In this document: positions 1-9,784 of the stretch, one piece after another
How the letters are laid out: each line of letters begins with the position of its first letter
Position numbering within the stretch: the first letter of the stretch is position 1
Source of the DNA: Mycobacterium mantenii
GTDB lineage: Bacteria > Actinomycetota > Actinomycetes > Mycobacteriales > Mycobacteriaceae
Direction: 5' to 3'
Length of the DNA: 64,000 nucleotides
Assembly: GCF_010731775.1 (NCBI RefSeq)
Contig: NZ_AP022590.1
Location: 434,001-498,000 of the forward strand
The notes under the pieces: generated by a model
Told to the model about the DNA's origin: nothing
Databases searched by the model: none
The model's input: only the letters and a program-made list of their open reading frames with translations
Position numbers and translations under genes: made by a program

Positions 1-708
1 ACCGCTTCGGTTGGCGGCGGCCGCTTTGGCGTAGCCAGCCCCAGCCGCGGTGTCCCTTCTTGCCGGGCATCCCTCGTCAACCCTCCAAAGCGGTGTTATG
101 CGTATGTTATCCGCGTGCTAGATCGTGCTGGGTTATGCATAGTTATGCACCTAGCGTACAGTGGGCATCGCAGCAGGTAACAGAGGTATTATGGCTGGTA
201 TCAGCTGTGCGGAGCAAATCAACAGGCGGCTAATTCGATCCCAGCCGGGACCACTTCAAGACGGTGCAGCACGGGTACGCATTTCTGTGAGATTGGTGGC
301 CTCGAGATCGCATCCGAAAGGGCGAAAATCCGCAGACTGCGGATCTTGGAGAATGTAACCCTCACTCAGCTCCGACAGCGGAACCCGTTGTATTGCATGT
401 TCAGAACTCCTTACTCTCCCGGATTTACTCTCCCGGATCGCCGCGGTGGTCGACTGCGCCGACCATTTCCGGGGATCGTCCCGGCGATCACCATGAGGAT
501 TCTCCGGCCAACGGCACGGGTCAGTCACCGTTTTGTTGTCTGCCGAACCGATGCGCGGTCACGGCCGCCCTGCGCCATGAGAGGCGGAACCGTCCTGCGA
601 TAGCAGCGGTACGCTCGTCAAAGCCCTCGAACGAGGAAAAGGTGGAGGGATGCTAATGCCGAAACCCCCGGACGCTTCAGCAGCTGCCGGAATCGTGTTC
701 GGTTAAAT
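1..708. other. Leading region without a supported gene
   Basis: No open frame here has a recognisable domain, ribosome binding site or mycobacterial family match, and the short frames on both strands look like chance. The only visible structure is a small group of direct repeats: GTTATGC at 95-101, 132-138 and 142-148, with a related GTTATCC at 106-112. They are too few to name. The promoter of the first GAF-ANTAR gene should lie in the last part, but I see no convincing -10/-35 pair. Confidence 0.5.
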
Positions 709-1416
709 GTGGCGATCCACGAGAAGCTGCTCGCCGCCGTAGACGGCCGGCGCGGGATAGAAGCCGCCGACTCCCTGTGCCACGCTTGCGTGGTCTTCCT
801 CGAGGTGGACGCAGCGGCGATTTCGCTCGTCTTCGATAGTGCTAGCAGCGGCACACTGGGATCCAGCAGCCCGGCCGCGCGCATGTACGACGAATTGCAG
901 TTCACGCTCGGCGAGGGTCCGTGTCTGGACTCTGTCACGCGGCGGATTCCGATTCTGGTCGTCGACCTCGCCGATCCCGGCGAGGCTCGGTGGACCGCCT
1001 ACGGGCCCGCCATGCTGGCTCACGGCATCAGAAGCGTTTATGCGATACCGGTCGTCGTGGCCGGCGAATTTGTCGGCGCCCTCGACCTGTTCCGTGCGCA
1101 GCCTGGCCCGCTGCCGGACGAGGATTTGGTCGGCGCGGTCGCCGCCGCGGAGCTTGCGGGCATCCCGCTGCTGGACCTCCTGGATGCGGACCTGCAGGCA
1201 GCCGTCGCCGACCCCACCAGCAATGCCTGGGCCGAACTCAACACGCTGAGCCGCTCGGAGGTCAGCCAGGCCACCGGAATGCTCGTCGCCCAGCTGGAGG
1301 TTGAGCCGGCCGAGGCCCTTGCTCGGCTGCGCGCTCGCGCTTACGCCACCGGCCGCAGCGCCACCGACGTGGCCCGCGACATCCTCGAGCGCCGGCTGAA
1401 GTTCGAGGCCGACTGA
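709..1416 (+). CDS. GAF and ANTAR domain regulator, first of three
   Basis: A 235-residue cytosolic signalling protein. The N-terminal 150 or so residues read as a GAF sensor domain (the EGPCLDSVTRR and VYAIPVVVAGEFVGALDLF segments are typical). The C-terminal 60 residues read as an ANTAR RNA-binding antiterminator domain (helices around SEVSQATGMLVAQLEVEPAEA and LRARAYATGRSATDVARDIL). ANTAR proteins bind paired hexaloop hairpins in nascent RNA and prevent termination. The GTG start gives a complete GAF domain; no strong ribosome binding site precedes it. The ligand is unknown. It lies 42 bp upstream of a paralogue in the same direction, so the two are probably co-transcribed. Confidence 0.82.
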   Translation: MAIHEKLLAAVDGRRGIEAADSLCHACVVFLEVDAAAISLVFDSASSGTLGSSSPAARMYDELQFTLGEGPCLDSVTRRIPILVVDLADPGEARWTAYGPAMLAHGIRSVYAIPVVVAGEFVGALDLFRAQPGPLPDEDLVGAVAAAELAGIPLLDLLDADLQAAVADPTSNAWAELNTLSRSEVSQATGMLVAQLEVEPAEALARLRARAYATGRSATDVARDILERRLKFEAD

Positions 1417-1458
1417 TGCCGGCTCGCATAGGCAGGAACAGTCCGGGAAGGAGGCACT

Positions 1459-2217
1459 GTGACTGACACTCCCCGTGAAACCCGGGTGCTCGACGCCGTC
1501 GTCTCGCTCGTCGACAGCCTGCTCGACGACTTCGACGTCGTCGACCTGCTGACCGACCTCACCGAGCGATGTGTCGAGCTGCTCGACATCGAGGCCGCGG
1601 GATTTCTGCTCGCCGACCCACTGCACCAGCTCCGGCTGCTGGCCGCCACCTCGGAGCAGGCCCGTGCACTCGAACTCTTCCAGCTGCAAGCCGACGAAGG
1701 CCCATGCGTGGACTGCTACACCACGGGTCGACCGGTTTCGGTCGCCGACGTGCAACGGGTGGCAGGGCGGTGGCCGCGGTTCGTTCCCGCCGCGGTGGAG
1801 GAGGGCTTCGCCTCCGTGCACGCCGTCCCGATGCGCGCCGCCGGCATCGTGTTGGGCGCGCTGGGTTTGTTCGGCACGCGCCCGGGCGAGCTCAGTGAGG
1901 CCGACCTGCTCGTCGGCCAGACCCTGACTCACATCGCATGCGTTGCGATCCTGACGGAACACCCGCCCACACCCTCCACCGTCATGCCGCAACTACGCTC
2001 CGCACTGACCAGTCGCGTCATCATCGAGCAGGCTAAAGGCTTCCTCCGTGAAACGCTGGGTGTGTCCGTCGAGGAGGCCTTCCATTTGTTGCGCACCTAC
2101 GCGCGGACCAAACGCCAACACTTGACCGACGTCGCCCGCAGATTGATGACCGATCGGGATTCCCGCCCGATACTGCTGGCGGAGTTGACCGAACTCGCGG
2201 CCGCGCCACCGCGCTGA
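1459..2217 (+). CDS. GAF and ANTAR domain regulator, second of three
   Basis: A 252-residue paralogue of the preceding gene. The GAF domain covers about residues 10-170 (DEGPCVDCYTTGRPVSVADV, VHAVPMRAAGIVLGALGLFG). The C-terminal ANTAR domain has the family pattern RVIIEQAKGFL, then a variable linker, then EEAFHLLRTYARTKRQHLTDVARRLM. The GTG start is supported by GAAGGAGG at 1447-1454, four bases upstream. Predicted to be soluble and to act by RNA antitermination. The CCT/CY cysteines in the GAF part could be ligands, but that is only a guess. Confidence 0.85.
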   Translation: MTDTPRETRVLDAVVSLVDSLLDDFDVVDLLTDLTERCVELLDIEAAGFLLADPLHQLRLLAATSEQARALELFQLQADEGPCVDCYTTGRPVSVADVQRVAGRWPRFVPAAVEEGFASVHAVPMRAAGIVLGALGLFGTRPGELSEADLLVGQTLTHIACVAILTEHPPTPSTVMPQLRSALTSRVIIEQAKGFLRETLGVSVEEAFHLLRTYARTKRQHLTDVARRLMTDRDSRPILLAELTELAAAPPR

Positions 2218-2222
2218 GGGTT

Positions 2223-3044
2223 TCAGCGATGCCGTGCGCGGGCGCGCCGCACGGCCTCTTCGACCAGCCGTTCGGCTACGACGTTCAGTTTCATGTTCTC
2301 GGTCTGGCTGATATGGGCGAGCCGGCCGAAGGCCTCGTCCGCGGTACTGCCCGACCTGCTACGGATGATGCCGATCGCCTGATCGATTACTGCGCGGCTG
2401 TCCAACGCGCGCTGCAATCGCAGCGTCCGTTTCTGGGCGTTGGCTAGCAACTGCGCGTTGTGCACGGATATCGCGGCGGGCTTGGCGAACTGGGAGCCCA
2501 ACCGCACCGCGTGCTCGCCGAAAGCGTCGCGGTTTCTGGCATAGGCATTGATCGCCCCGATCACCTCGTCGGCAACGATAAACGGGAGCGCTAGCGCGGA
2601 GTGCACGCGCATCCGCGCTACCCGGCCACCGAAGTGCGGCCAACGGCTGTCACTGCCCAGCGATCCGCTCACTGTGGCTCGTTGCGACTGCATACAGGTG
2701 ATGCAGGGCCCCTCGTTGAGTTCGTCGTACTGAACGGTGTCGATCTCGTCGACGAGTGTCGCGGTCGCCGCCCACGTCCGGACGCTGGATATGCCGTGTC
2801 CCGGGTCGATCAAGGCGACGCCCACACCGTCGGCATCGGGAATCGCCTGGGCGGCAAACTCCGCGACGTCCCGAAGGAGGTCGATCAACCCTTGGGCACC
2901 CGCCACGATCCCGGCCACTCCGCGGAGCCCGGCATACAGTTCCGCCTCGTCTGCTTCCCGTTGGGCGGGGGAGGGTTCGGATTGTGCCGGCGCTTTGCGA
3001 CCGGGCTGGGCGTCGAAGTCGGTCAATATCGCCTCCTCCGACAA
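2223..3044 (-). CDS. GAF and ANTAR domain regulator, third of three
   Basis: A 273-residue protein convergent with the second GAF-ANTAR gene, with 5 bp between their stops. After a charged N-terminal stretch of about 40 residues comes a GAF domain (NEGPCITCMQSQRATVSGSL, HSALALPFIVADEVIGAINAYA). The C-terminal ANTAR domain has DSRAVIDQAIGIIRSRSGSTADEAF and a very basic tail ending in RRARARHR. The GAF segments are related to those of the two neighbours, but the protein is diverged enough to be an old duplicate. Target RNAs cannot be named from the sequence. Confidence 0.83.
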   Translation of the reverse strand: MSEEAILTDFDAQPGRKAPAQSEPSPAQREADEAELYAGLRGVAGIVAGAQGLIDLLRDVAEFAAQAIPDADGVGVALIDPGHGISSVRTWAATATLVDEIDTVQYDELNEGPCITCMQSQRATVSGSLGSDSRWPHFGGRVARMRVHSALALPFIVADEVIGAINAYARNRDAFGEHAVRLGSQFAKPAAISVHNAQLLANAQKRTLRLQRALDSRAVIDQAIGIIRSRSGSTADEAFGRLAHISQTENMKLNVVAERLVEEAVRRARARHR

Positions 3045-3070
3045 ACTTACTCTTCGCGGCGTCCCCAGAG

Positions 3071-4705
3071 TCAGCCGACGAGCGTCAGCGTATGGACGCG
3101 TCGGAGCTTCCCCGACGGCGTCTTCGGGATCATTCCCGGCTCGAGCACAACCACATTGCGAGGCCGGACATCGACCTCGGCGACCACCTCGTGCGTCACC
3201 TGATGCTCGATGCGGCGCACCTCGGCCGGGTTCTGCCAGTCATTGGACTCCACCGCGACAGCGAACGTCTCCCGCGACCGTCCGGCATCCAGGCGCACCG
3301 CCACGGCACAGCCGGGCCGGACCCCGGAGACGCGCCCGGCGGCACGTTCGATATCGGTGGGGTAGACGTTGCGGCCGGCCATGATGATTACGTCCTTGAC
3401 GCGGCCGCAGACGACGAGGTGTCCGGTCTCGGTGAGGTAGCCCAAATCGCCGGTGCCATACCAACCCTGGTCGTCCAGAGCCGCGACGAAACCGCCCATC
3501 GTCACGTAACCGGCCGTCACCGGTTCGCCGCGCACCTGAATGACGCCGACGCCGCGGGCGGACAGGATGTTGCCGTCGTCGTCGATGATGCGCGCCTCCA
3601 GCCCCTTCAGCGGACGGCCAAGCGTTGTCAGTCGCCGGGTTTTGCCCTTGGTCGCCGGAACCGCCCGGTGGAGCAGGGCGAGCAGGTCTGCGTCAACCTC
3701 GTCGATCATCAAGCCCGCGCCGCACTCGGAGAACGACACGGCCACGGTCGTTTCGGCCATACCGTATGCGGGCAGGATCGCCTCCGGACGTAGCCCGAAC
3801 GGTTTGCCCGCTTCGCAAAAGTCTTCGACGTCAGCCGGTTCGACTTGTTCGGCGCCCGACAGCGCCCACCGCAGGCTGGACAGGTCGAACTGGCCGGGCT
3901 GGGCCAGCTTACGAAGGCGTCTGGCGAACATCTTGTAGGCGAAATTCGGCGCGGCGGTCATCGTGCCCTTGTACTTGTCGATGAGCTTCGCCCACAGCAA
4001 CGTGTCGCACAGGAAGTCCATCGGCGTAACCTTGACCAGCTCCGCACCGAAATACATTGGCACGGTCAAGAAACCGGTCATACCCATGTCGTGGAACAGT
4101 GGCAGCCAGCTCACGATCACGTCGGTATCGACGTCGACTTCTGCGCCGATGAACATTGCCTCGGCGTTGGAAACGATATTGCGGTGCGAAACCTGAACGG
4201 CCTTGGGCGACCCGGTAGAACCAGACGTCAACTGCAGCAACGCAACGTCGTCTTCGCCGGTCGGGACCGGATCGATCGGCCGGTTGGCGAGCAGCTGCTC
4301 GATTGTCAGCACCCGCAGACCCAGCTGGGCCAGAAGTGGGGCCGCGGCCACGAAAGGGTCCGAGATGACGACCGTTTTGGCGCCGATCATCTTGATGACG
4401 GCGGCGGTTTCCTCGGCCCAGCGTCCAAGGTCGGTGCGTGGCGTGGGCTGATGGAGCATGGTGAGGCTGGCGCCGCGCATCCAGATTCCCTGCCCGGCAG
4501 GCGCAATCTCGGCTGGAGCACCCGCCAGCACCGGGACGGCGTCACCGCGGTCGACCCCCGCGGCGGCCAGGCCACCCGCGATCCGACGGGCGCGCTCATG
4601 CACCTCGCCCCAGGTGTGTCGGACGGGACAATTCGGCTCCCCGGTGACCAGGCCCTTCGAACTGGACTGGGCGGTGTCATACATGGTTTCGGTGAATTTG
4701 CTCAA
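3071..4705 (-). CDS. Fatty-acyl-AMP ligase, Pks16-like
   Basis: A 544-residue adenylate-forming enzyme that activates a fatty acid with ATP. The AMP-binding P-loop [12 protein letters not shown] is at about residues 159-170, the YGMAETT segment follows, then the YGTGDLG loop and the C-terminal lysine motif [10 protein letters not shown]. Nearly every segment matches what I remember of M. tuberculosis Pks16 (Rv1013), which despite its name is a stand-alone acyl-AMP/CoA ligase with no ketosynthase. Whether the acceptor is CoA or a carrier protein is not visible. No polyketide synthase or carrier protein lies nearby, so its partner must be elsewhere. Confidence 0.85.
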   Translation of the reverse strand: MSKFTETMYDTAQSSSKGLVTGEPNCPVRHTWGEVHERARRIAGGLAAAGVDRGDAVPVLAGAPAEIAPAGQGIWMRGASLTMLHQPTPRTDLGRWAEETAAVIKMIGAKTVVISDPFVAAAPLLAQLGLRVLTIEQLLANRPIDPVPTGEDDVALLQLTSGSTGSPKAVQVSHRNIVSNAEAMFIGAEVDVDTDVIVSWLPLFHDMGMTGFLTVPMYFGAELVKVTPMDFLCDTLLWAKLIDKYKGTMTAAPNFAYKMFARRLRKLAQPGQFDLSSLRWALSGAEQVEPADVEDFCEAGKPFGLRPEAILPAYGMAETTVAVSFSECGAGLMIDEVDADLLALLHRAVPATKGKTRRLTTLGRPLKGLEARIIDDDGNILSARGVGVIQVRGEPVTAGYVTMGGFVAALDDQGWYGTGDLGYLTETGHLVVCGRVKDVIIMAGRNVYPTDIERAAGRVSGVRPGCAVAVRLDAGRSRETFAVAVESNDWQNPAEVRRIEHQVTHEVVAEVDVRPRNVVVLEPGMIPKTPSGKLRRVHTLTLVG

Positions 4706-5687
4706 GACCGTTCCTTTGGCTCCGGCGCCGCAGTCGGCGTCCGCCGTGCGCCGGGGTGTCTAACTGCGGACCCGCGCGCCCGGACGAAGCCAATGCGTCG
4801 GTGTTGCGGCGCCAAACTGTCGTCGAAGATGGTGGGAGTGCGCCGGCATTCCGGTGCTGGCGCGCTAGGAGTGCCGTCCGCCGGGTAAATGAGGTGGACG
4901 ATGAAAGCAGCGGCAGAGCGCGCCCTCTTCATGCGCGCCACAGATGTTTCGTCGCTCCGATCGAAGCGCGGTCTCGAGCACTCAGACACACTGACGGTAC
5001 ATACTTGCGGGCAATCAGCCAGCGGGGCGCGCCGATGCTGCGGACGGGGGGCAGCGACCAAGGCTTGACCACCGGACTCCGTCAGGGGCAGTCCGAAAGG
5101 ACAACCCTTCGACCGTCGAATTAACCGGGTATCCAGTCACATTGCGGCGGGGATCTCTTACAGATCGCCGCCGCACGTTTCTGGAGGCTGGGCAATCAAC
5201 CGTGACAAACGATACCGCAGGGTGCTCGGAAATTGCTGATGCGGTGACCGTTCGGTACTGCCACGCGGATGGGCACCGCCGATACACCGCACTCGGCGGG
5301 CAACTAGCCCGGGGTCTATGAGAGGCGTAACGTTGTTGGTGCTGATTCCATCGGCCAGTCGGGAAGCAAGTTTGGCTGTAAGCCGGGAAACTTGATGAGC
5401 GCCTGCTCACGCTGCACAGTCCAAGGTCCATCCGTTTCGTTCCGGGACAGCGTGCGGATGTCGCTCATTCGCCCGCGATCCGGAGAACCATCACAACAGC
5501 CGGCAATCATCTGCGCCTGAAAGGCGCATTCCACAGTTCTGGTGCGTCAAACCATCGAGACGGGGCTTCGCCTATTCGATTAGGCGCTGGTCGGGTGGCT
5601 TGCCGCGGCGGCTGCGCCCGTTCCGCATTCTTAGTCGCCGATGAGCGCCGAGAACCCGACATACAAGCTCGATGAAAGAGAGCAAAC
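4706..5687. other. 982-bp intergenic region
   Basis: Between the divergent ligase and desaturase genes. I checked both strands and see no family-like protein, RNA gene or clear remnant; the short frames have poor codon pattern and no ribosome binding sites. It must contain the two divergent promoters. Its length is far above the usual mycobacterial spacer, so it may be the site of a lost gene. Confidence 0.5.
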
Positions 5688-6938
5688 ATGGCGATTACCG
5701 ACGTTGCGGCCTTCGCTCACCTAACCGATGCCGACATCGAGAATCTGGCCGTTGAGCTGGACGCGATCCGGCTGGACATCGAGGATTCCCGTGGCGAGCG
5801 CGACGCGCGCTACATCCGCCGCACCATCGCCGCGCAACGCGCCCTGGAGGCAGCCGGCCGGGTCATGCTGACCGGTAGCTCGAAACGCTTGGCGTGGTGG
5901 GCGGGAACGGTGACCCTGGGTCTGGCCAAGATCATCGAGAACATGGAGATCGGCCACAACGTCATGCACGGCCAGTGGAACTGGATGAACGATCCCGAGA
6001 TCCACTCTGCGACATGGGAGTGGGACATGAGTGCGGCATCAAAACACTGGATTTCCTCCCACAACTTTCAGCACCACAAGTACACCAACATCCTCGGCAT
6101 GGATGACGATGTGGGCTACTTCATCCTGCGAGTCACGCGTGACCAGCCCTGGGAGCGCTTTAACGTCGGCAACCTGCTGTTCAATGCCATCCTCGCGCTT
6201 TGGTTCGAGTGGGGAATTGGCTTGCAGACCGTCGATTTCGAGAAGATCTTGAAGGCCGGCCCGGATCGTGACATCACCCTCCTGCAGATCCGCGAGTTTT
6301 CGGCCAAGGCCGGACGGCAGGTGGTCAAGGACTACATTGCGTTCCCGGCGCTGACCTCGCTGTCGCCCGGCGCGACCTACCAATCGACGCTGAAGGCCAA
6401 CGTGGTGGCCAACGTGATCCGCAACGTCTGGGCCAATGCGGTGATCTTCTGCGGGCATTTCCCCGATGGCGCAGAGAAATTCACCAAGACCGACATGATC
6501 GCCGAAACCCGGGGCCAGTGGTATCTGCGCCAGATGCTGGGTAGCGCCAACTTCGAGGCGGGGGCGGCGCTGCGGTTCATGAGCGGCAACCTGTGTCACC
6601 AGATCGAGCATCACCTTTACCCCGATCTGCCCAGTAATCGGCTGCACGAGATCTCGATGCGGGTGCGCGAGGTGTGCGACAAGTACGACCTGCCCTACAC
6701 CACCGGTTCGTTCCTGGTGCAGTACGGCAAGGCGTGGCGCACCATCGCCAAACTGTCGCTGCCGGATCGCTACCTGCACGACACCGCCGACGACGCTCCG
6801 GAGACCCGCAGCGAGCGGATGTTCACCGACTTGGAGCCGGGTTTCGCCGGCATCGACCTAGGAACGGGGCGCCGTCGGGGCCTCAAGACAGCAATCGCAG
6901 CAATCGCAACTGGCGTCGCGAAGCGCGCCCCTAACTGA
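5688..6938 (+). CDS. Membrane fatty acid desaturase, DesA3-like
   Basis: A 416-residue integral membrane di-iron desaturase that introduces a double bond into a fatty acyl-CoA. The three histidine boxes are intact: HNVMH at residues 90-94, HNFQHH at 125-130 and HQIEHH at 304-309. Overall it resembles M. tuberculosis DesA3 (Rv3229c), the stearoyl-CoA delta-9 desaturase, almost end to end. In that system the oxidoreductase Rv3230c supplies electrons from the neighbouring gene; no reductase gene is adjacent here, so this may be an extra paralogue. The ATG follows AAAGAGAG at 5674-5681. Confidence 0.88.
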   Translation: MAITDVAAFAHLTDADIENLAVELDAIRLDIEDSRGERDARYIRRTIAAQRALEAAGRVMLTGSSKRLAWWAGTVTLGLAKIIENMEIGHNVMHGQWNWMNDPEIHSATWEWDMSAASKHWISSHNFQHHKYTNILGMDDDVGYFILRVTRDQPWERFNVGNLLFNAILALWFEWGIGLQTVDFEKILKAGPDRDITLLQIREFSAKAGRQVVKDYIAFPALTSLSPGATYQSTLKANVVANVIRNVWANAVIFCGHFPDGAEKFTKTDMIAETRGQWYLRQMLGSANFEAGAALRFMSGNLCHQIEHHLYPDLPSNRLHEISMRVREVCDKYDLPYTTGSFLVQYGKAWRTIAKLSLPDRYLHDTADDAPETRSERMFTDLEPGFAGIDLGTGRRRGLKTAIAAIATGVAKRAPN

Positions 6939-7120
6939 CATCGCCCGTCCGGTTCTGAAGGTCCGGCCATCGGCGTTTGCTAAAACCGGTGTTTCGCCTC
7001 GGCTGTATCGGTCGCAGCGTCGATCGCCGGGCAGGCCGGGCGCAATCGGCCCGGCACATTTCAACGCGCGCGGTGGACTTCGGTTAGGCGGCAGCTCGTG
7101 CGAACGAACGGCGTTGTGCC

Positions 7121-7258
7121 TCAGCTCTTCTCGGTGCGAAGCAGCGAATCGGTGGCCGCGGCGCGGCGGGCTGCCTTGACGTGCTTGTCGGCGCGCTTCT
7201 CCTTCAATGACTTTCCGGACTTTTTGCTCATGGCCCGTCGAGGAGACTTATCGGACAT
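7121..7258 (-). CDS. Small lysine/arginine-rich protein
   Basis: A 45-residue very basic protein beginning MSDKSPRRAMSKKSGKSLK and ending DSLLRTEKS. I chose the inner ATG because AAAGGGG sits six bases upstream of it on the minus strand; a longer frame would begin 57 bases further out. I recall similar short KSGKSLKEKRA-type proteins in other mycobacteria, but no function. Its charge suggests nucleic acid or membrane contact; this is inference only. Confidence 0.55.
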   Translation of the reverse strand: MSDKSPRRAMSKKSGKSLKEKRADKHVKAARRAAATDSLLRTEKS

Positions 7259-7540
7259 CGCTGGCCCCTTTGTCATGGGGGCCTGGGTGGTCCCGGTTCT
7301 GCGACTGTACCCCACGGCGGGAATATTCGGTCGTCACCGCGACGCATTGGCGGGTGTACCCTCAAAGGAGTTGGAAATCCAGGCAGTCCGGGCTGAGTCA
7401 GTCATACGCCGCTGATCGCACCGAGCAACCGCTCATACCGGGCACGCAGGTGGCCACCTTTAGTTGGGATTGCCTTGAGCGCCTTGGTTGAATTTCCATG
7501 TTCGACGGACTCCCCTGGGCGGCAGGGGCTTTCCGACGCC

Positions 7541-8653
7541 ATGAGTTTCGGCATTCTGGGTACGTATCCACCGACACCGTCGGGGCTGGCGTCGTTCAGT
7601 GCCGCGCTGGCCGACGGGTTGAGCACCAACGGCGCCGAGGTCAGCGTCGTTCGGGTATCCGACGGCCCGCCATCCGCGAGCACCCGCGTCGTCGGAGAGC
7701 TGGTCAACGGCTCAGCGGCATCCGTCGCAGCATGCGCCGAGTTGCTGAACCAGAGCGACGTCGCCGTCATCCAGCATGAGTACGGCATCTACGGAGGCGT
7801 CGACGGCGCCGAAGTCATGGGCATCGTCGACAGACTGCGCGTACCGTCGATCTTGGTCGCTCACACTATCCCGAAAGACCCTACGCCACAACAGCATTCG
7901 CTTCTCGAGGTGCTCGCCGACCGGGCGGATCAGGTGGTCGTGATGTCCGAGGCGGCCAGCCTACGGTTGCGCCGGGGCTTCGACATCGCGCGCCACAAAG
8001 TCGCCACCATCCCACACGGCGCGACCGTCCCGACGAAGGCACCGTGCATGCGGAGCGGTCGACCCATCGTGTTGACCCGGGGCCTGCTGGGCCCGGGCAA
8101 GGGCATCGAGCGGGTGATCGAGGTAATGGGGTCGCTCAATGATCTGCCCGGCCGGCCGCGGTATCTGGTTGCGGGCAGAACGCACCCGACGGTGCTGGCC
8201 GCCGATGGCGAGGCGTACCGGAATGCCCGAATAGATCAGGCGCTGCGCAGCGGTGTCGCGGATTCGGTGTGCTTTGACACCGATCACCGCAGCGTTCCGA
8301 TGCTCACCGCCCTCTTGCAATCCGCGGCGGTCGTGGTGTTGCCCTACGACTCGACCGATCAGGTCACCTCCAGTGCTCTGGTCGACGCCATCGCGAGCGG
8401 CCGCCCGGTCGTGGCCACCGCGTTCCCGCACGCCGTCGAGCTGCTCGCCAGTGGCGCCGGCATCGTCGTCGCGCATGACGATCCGGATGCGCTGGCTTGT
8501 GCCCTGCGCCGGGTGCTGACCGAGCCGCGCCTCGCCGGTGCGATGGCGGCCGAGGCCAGGAGATTGGCGCCCGAGGTGGCCTGGCCAACCGTCGCGCGCG
8601 CGTATCAGCGGCTGGCGCAGCGGGTCCTCGCGCAGCGACGGGCAGGGGCATGA
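7541..8653 (+). CDS. Glycosyltransferase, GT4/GT-B type
   Basis: A 370-residue retaining glycosyltransferase with the GT-B two-domain fold. The N-terminal part has a glycine-rich start (GILGTYPPTPSGLASFSAAL) and the C-terminal part the nucleotide-sugar site (LTRGLLGPGKGIERVIE, then the VVVLPYDSTDQVTSSALVDAIASGRPVVATAFPHAVELL block typical of family 4). The first in-frame ATG of a longer frame lies 66 bp upstream, but homology begins at this methionine. The stop overlaps the next start (ATGA), so the two proteins are probably made together. The sugar and acceptor are unknown. Confidence 0.8.
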   Translation: MSFGILGTYPPTPSGLASFSAALADGLSTNGAEVSVVRVSDGPPSASTRVVGELVNGSAASVAACAELLNQSDVAVIQHEYGIYGGVDGAEVMGIVDRLRVPSILVAHTIPKDPTPQQHSLLEVLADRADQVVVMSEAASLRLRRGFDIARHKVATIPHGATVPTKAPCMRSGRPIVLTRGLLGPGKGIERVIEVMGSLNDLPGRPRYLVAGRTHPTVLAADGEAYRNARIDQALRSGVADSVCFDTDHRSVPMLTALLQSAAVVVLPYDSTDQVTSSALVDAIASGRPVVATAFPHAVELLASGAGIVVAHDDPDALACALRRVLTEPRLAGAMAAEARRLAPEVAWPTVARAYQRLAQRVLAQRRAGA

Positions 8654-9702
8654 GCACCACGTCTCCGGCGCCGATTTTCGATCACTTGCTCCGGCTGACC
8701 GACCGTCGTGGCACGTTGGTGCACGCGCGGCTCGCCGAACCCCTGCCCCAGCACGGTTACTGCACCGACGACGTAGCGCGGGTGCTTGTTGTCGCCACCC
8801 GAGACCATGGCCCCGACCGAATACTGAACGGTCTGGCAGGTGTTGCGTTGCGGTTCTTAAACGACGCACAGGCTCTCACTGGCGCATGCCGCAATCGGAT
8901 GGACGGCACGGGAAGTTGGGTCGACGAGCCCGCCCTCGAGGACGCCTGGGGGCGGTGCATCTGGGGTCTGGGAACCGCAGCCGCGCACAGTAATGTCGGC
9001 TTGGCCCGCCAGTCGGCCATCATGCAGTTCGAGCGTGCCGCCCAGGAGCGCTCGGCATTACCGCGGGCGATGGCGTTCGCGGCGCTCGGTGCTGCCGAAC
9101 TTCTCGTCTTCGACCCAACACACCGCGCGGCTCGCGCACTGCTCACCGACTATGCCTTGTCGGTGCCTGCACCGAACAAAGACCTGGGGTGGCCGTGGCC
9201 CGAGCCCCGACTGACCTACGCCAACGCCGTTGTGCCCGAGGCGATGATCGCTGCCGGCGCCGCGCTTGCCGACGCGCCGCTGCGGGAGCGAGGTTTGGAG
9301 CTGTTGGCGTGGCTGGTCGCAGTCGAAACGGTGGACGGTCATCTGTCGCCCACCCCTGCCGGGGGCAGAGGCGCCGAGGACACCCGGCCCGGATTCGACC
9401 AGCGGCCGACTGAGGTGTCCACGCTCGCCGATGCGTGCGCGCGCGCCGCCACCGTTGATACCGACCCGATCTGGCCGGCCGGCGTCGATGCCGCAGCCGC
9501 CTGGTTCATGGGAGACAACGACGCGGGGGAGCCGATGTGGGACCCGGATACAGGTGGTGGATACGACGGTTTGCGCTCTGACGGCGTGGACAATAACCAG
9601 GGCGCGGAGGCGACCGTGGCGGTGATCTCGACTTTGCAGCATGCTCAACATTTTCTACTGTGCCGCAATGACTTCGACGCGGGTTGGGTTCGCAATACGT
9701 AG
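8650..9702 (+). CDS. Alpha/alpha-toroid (six-hairpin) protein paired with the glycosyltransferase
   Basis: A 350-residue protein without signal peptide. The early motif HGYCTDDVARVLVVA and repeated alanine-rich helices resemble the six-hairpin domain found fused to or beside family-4 glycosyltransferases in other bacteria, where the motif reads roughly GYCxDDNARALxAA. Conserved aspartates and a late WDPDTGGGYDGL segment fit a sugar-binding or hydrolytic cleft. It starts inside the last codon of the glycosyltransferase gene (ATGA overlap), which supports a joint role in making or trimming one glycan. The family assignment is by pattern only; the catalytic role is inferred. Confidence 0.6.
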   Translation: MSTTSPAPIFDHLLRLTDRRGTLVHARLAEPLPQHGYCTDDVARVLVVATRDHGPDRILNGLAGVALRFLNDAQALTGACRNRMDGTGSWVDEPALEDAWGRCIWGLGTAAAHSNVGLARQSAIMQFERAAQERSALPRAMAFAALGAAELLVFDPTHRAARALLTDYALSVPAPNKDLGWPWPEPRLTYANAVVPEAMIAAGAALADAPLRERGLELLAWLVAVETVDGHLSPTPAGGRGAEDTRPGFDQRPTEVSTLADACARAATVDTDPIWPAGVDAAAAWFMGDNDAGEPMWDPDTGGGYDGLRSDGVDNNQGAEATVAVISTLQHAQHFLLCRNDFDAGWVRNT

Positions 9703-9784
9703 CCCGCGATGGCTCCCGGCCGACCGGACCGGCCAACTGCTGCCACGAGTTTGGTCTTCGAGTGGTGACCACCGCGTGACGTTA

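Noticed and set aside
703..1992. 429-codon open frame on the minus strand
   Set aside because: It lies antisense to two GAF-ANTAR genes with clear domains; the translated residues show no family and it arises from GC-rich codon bias.
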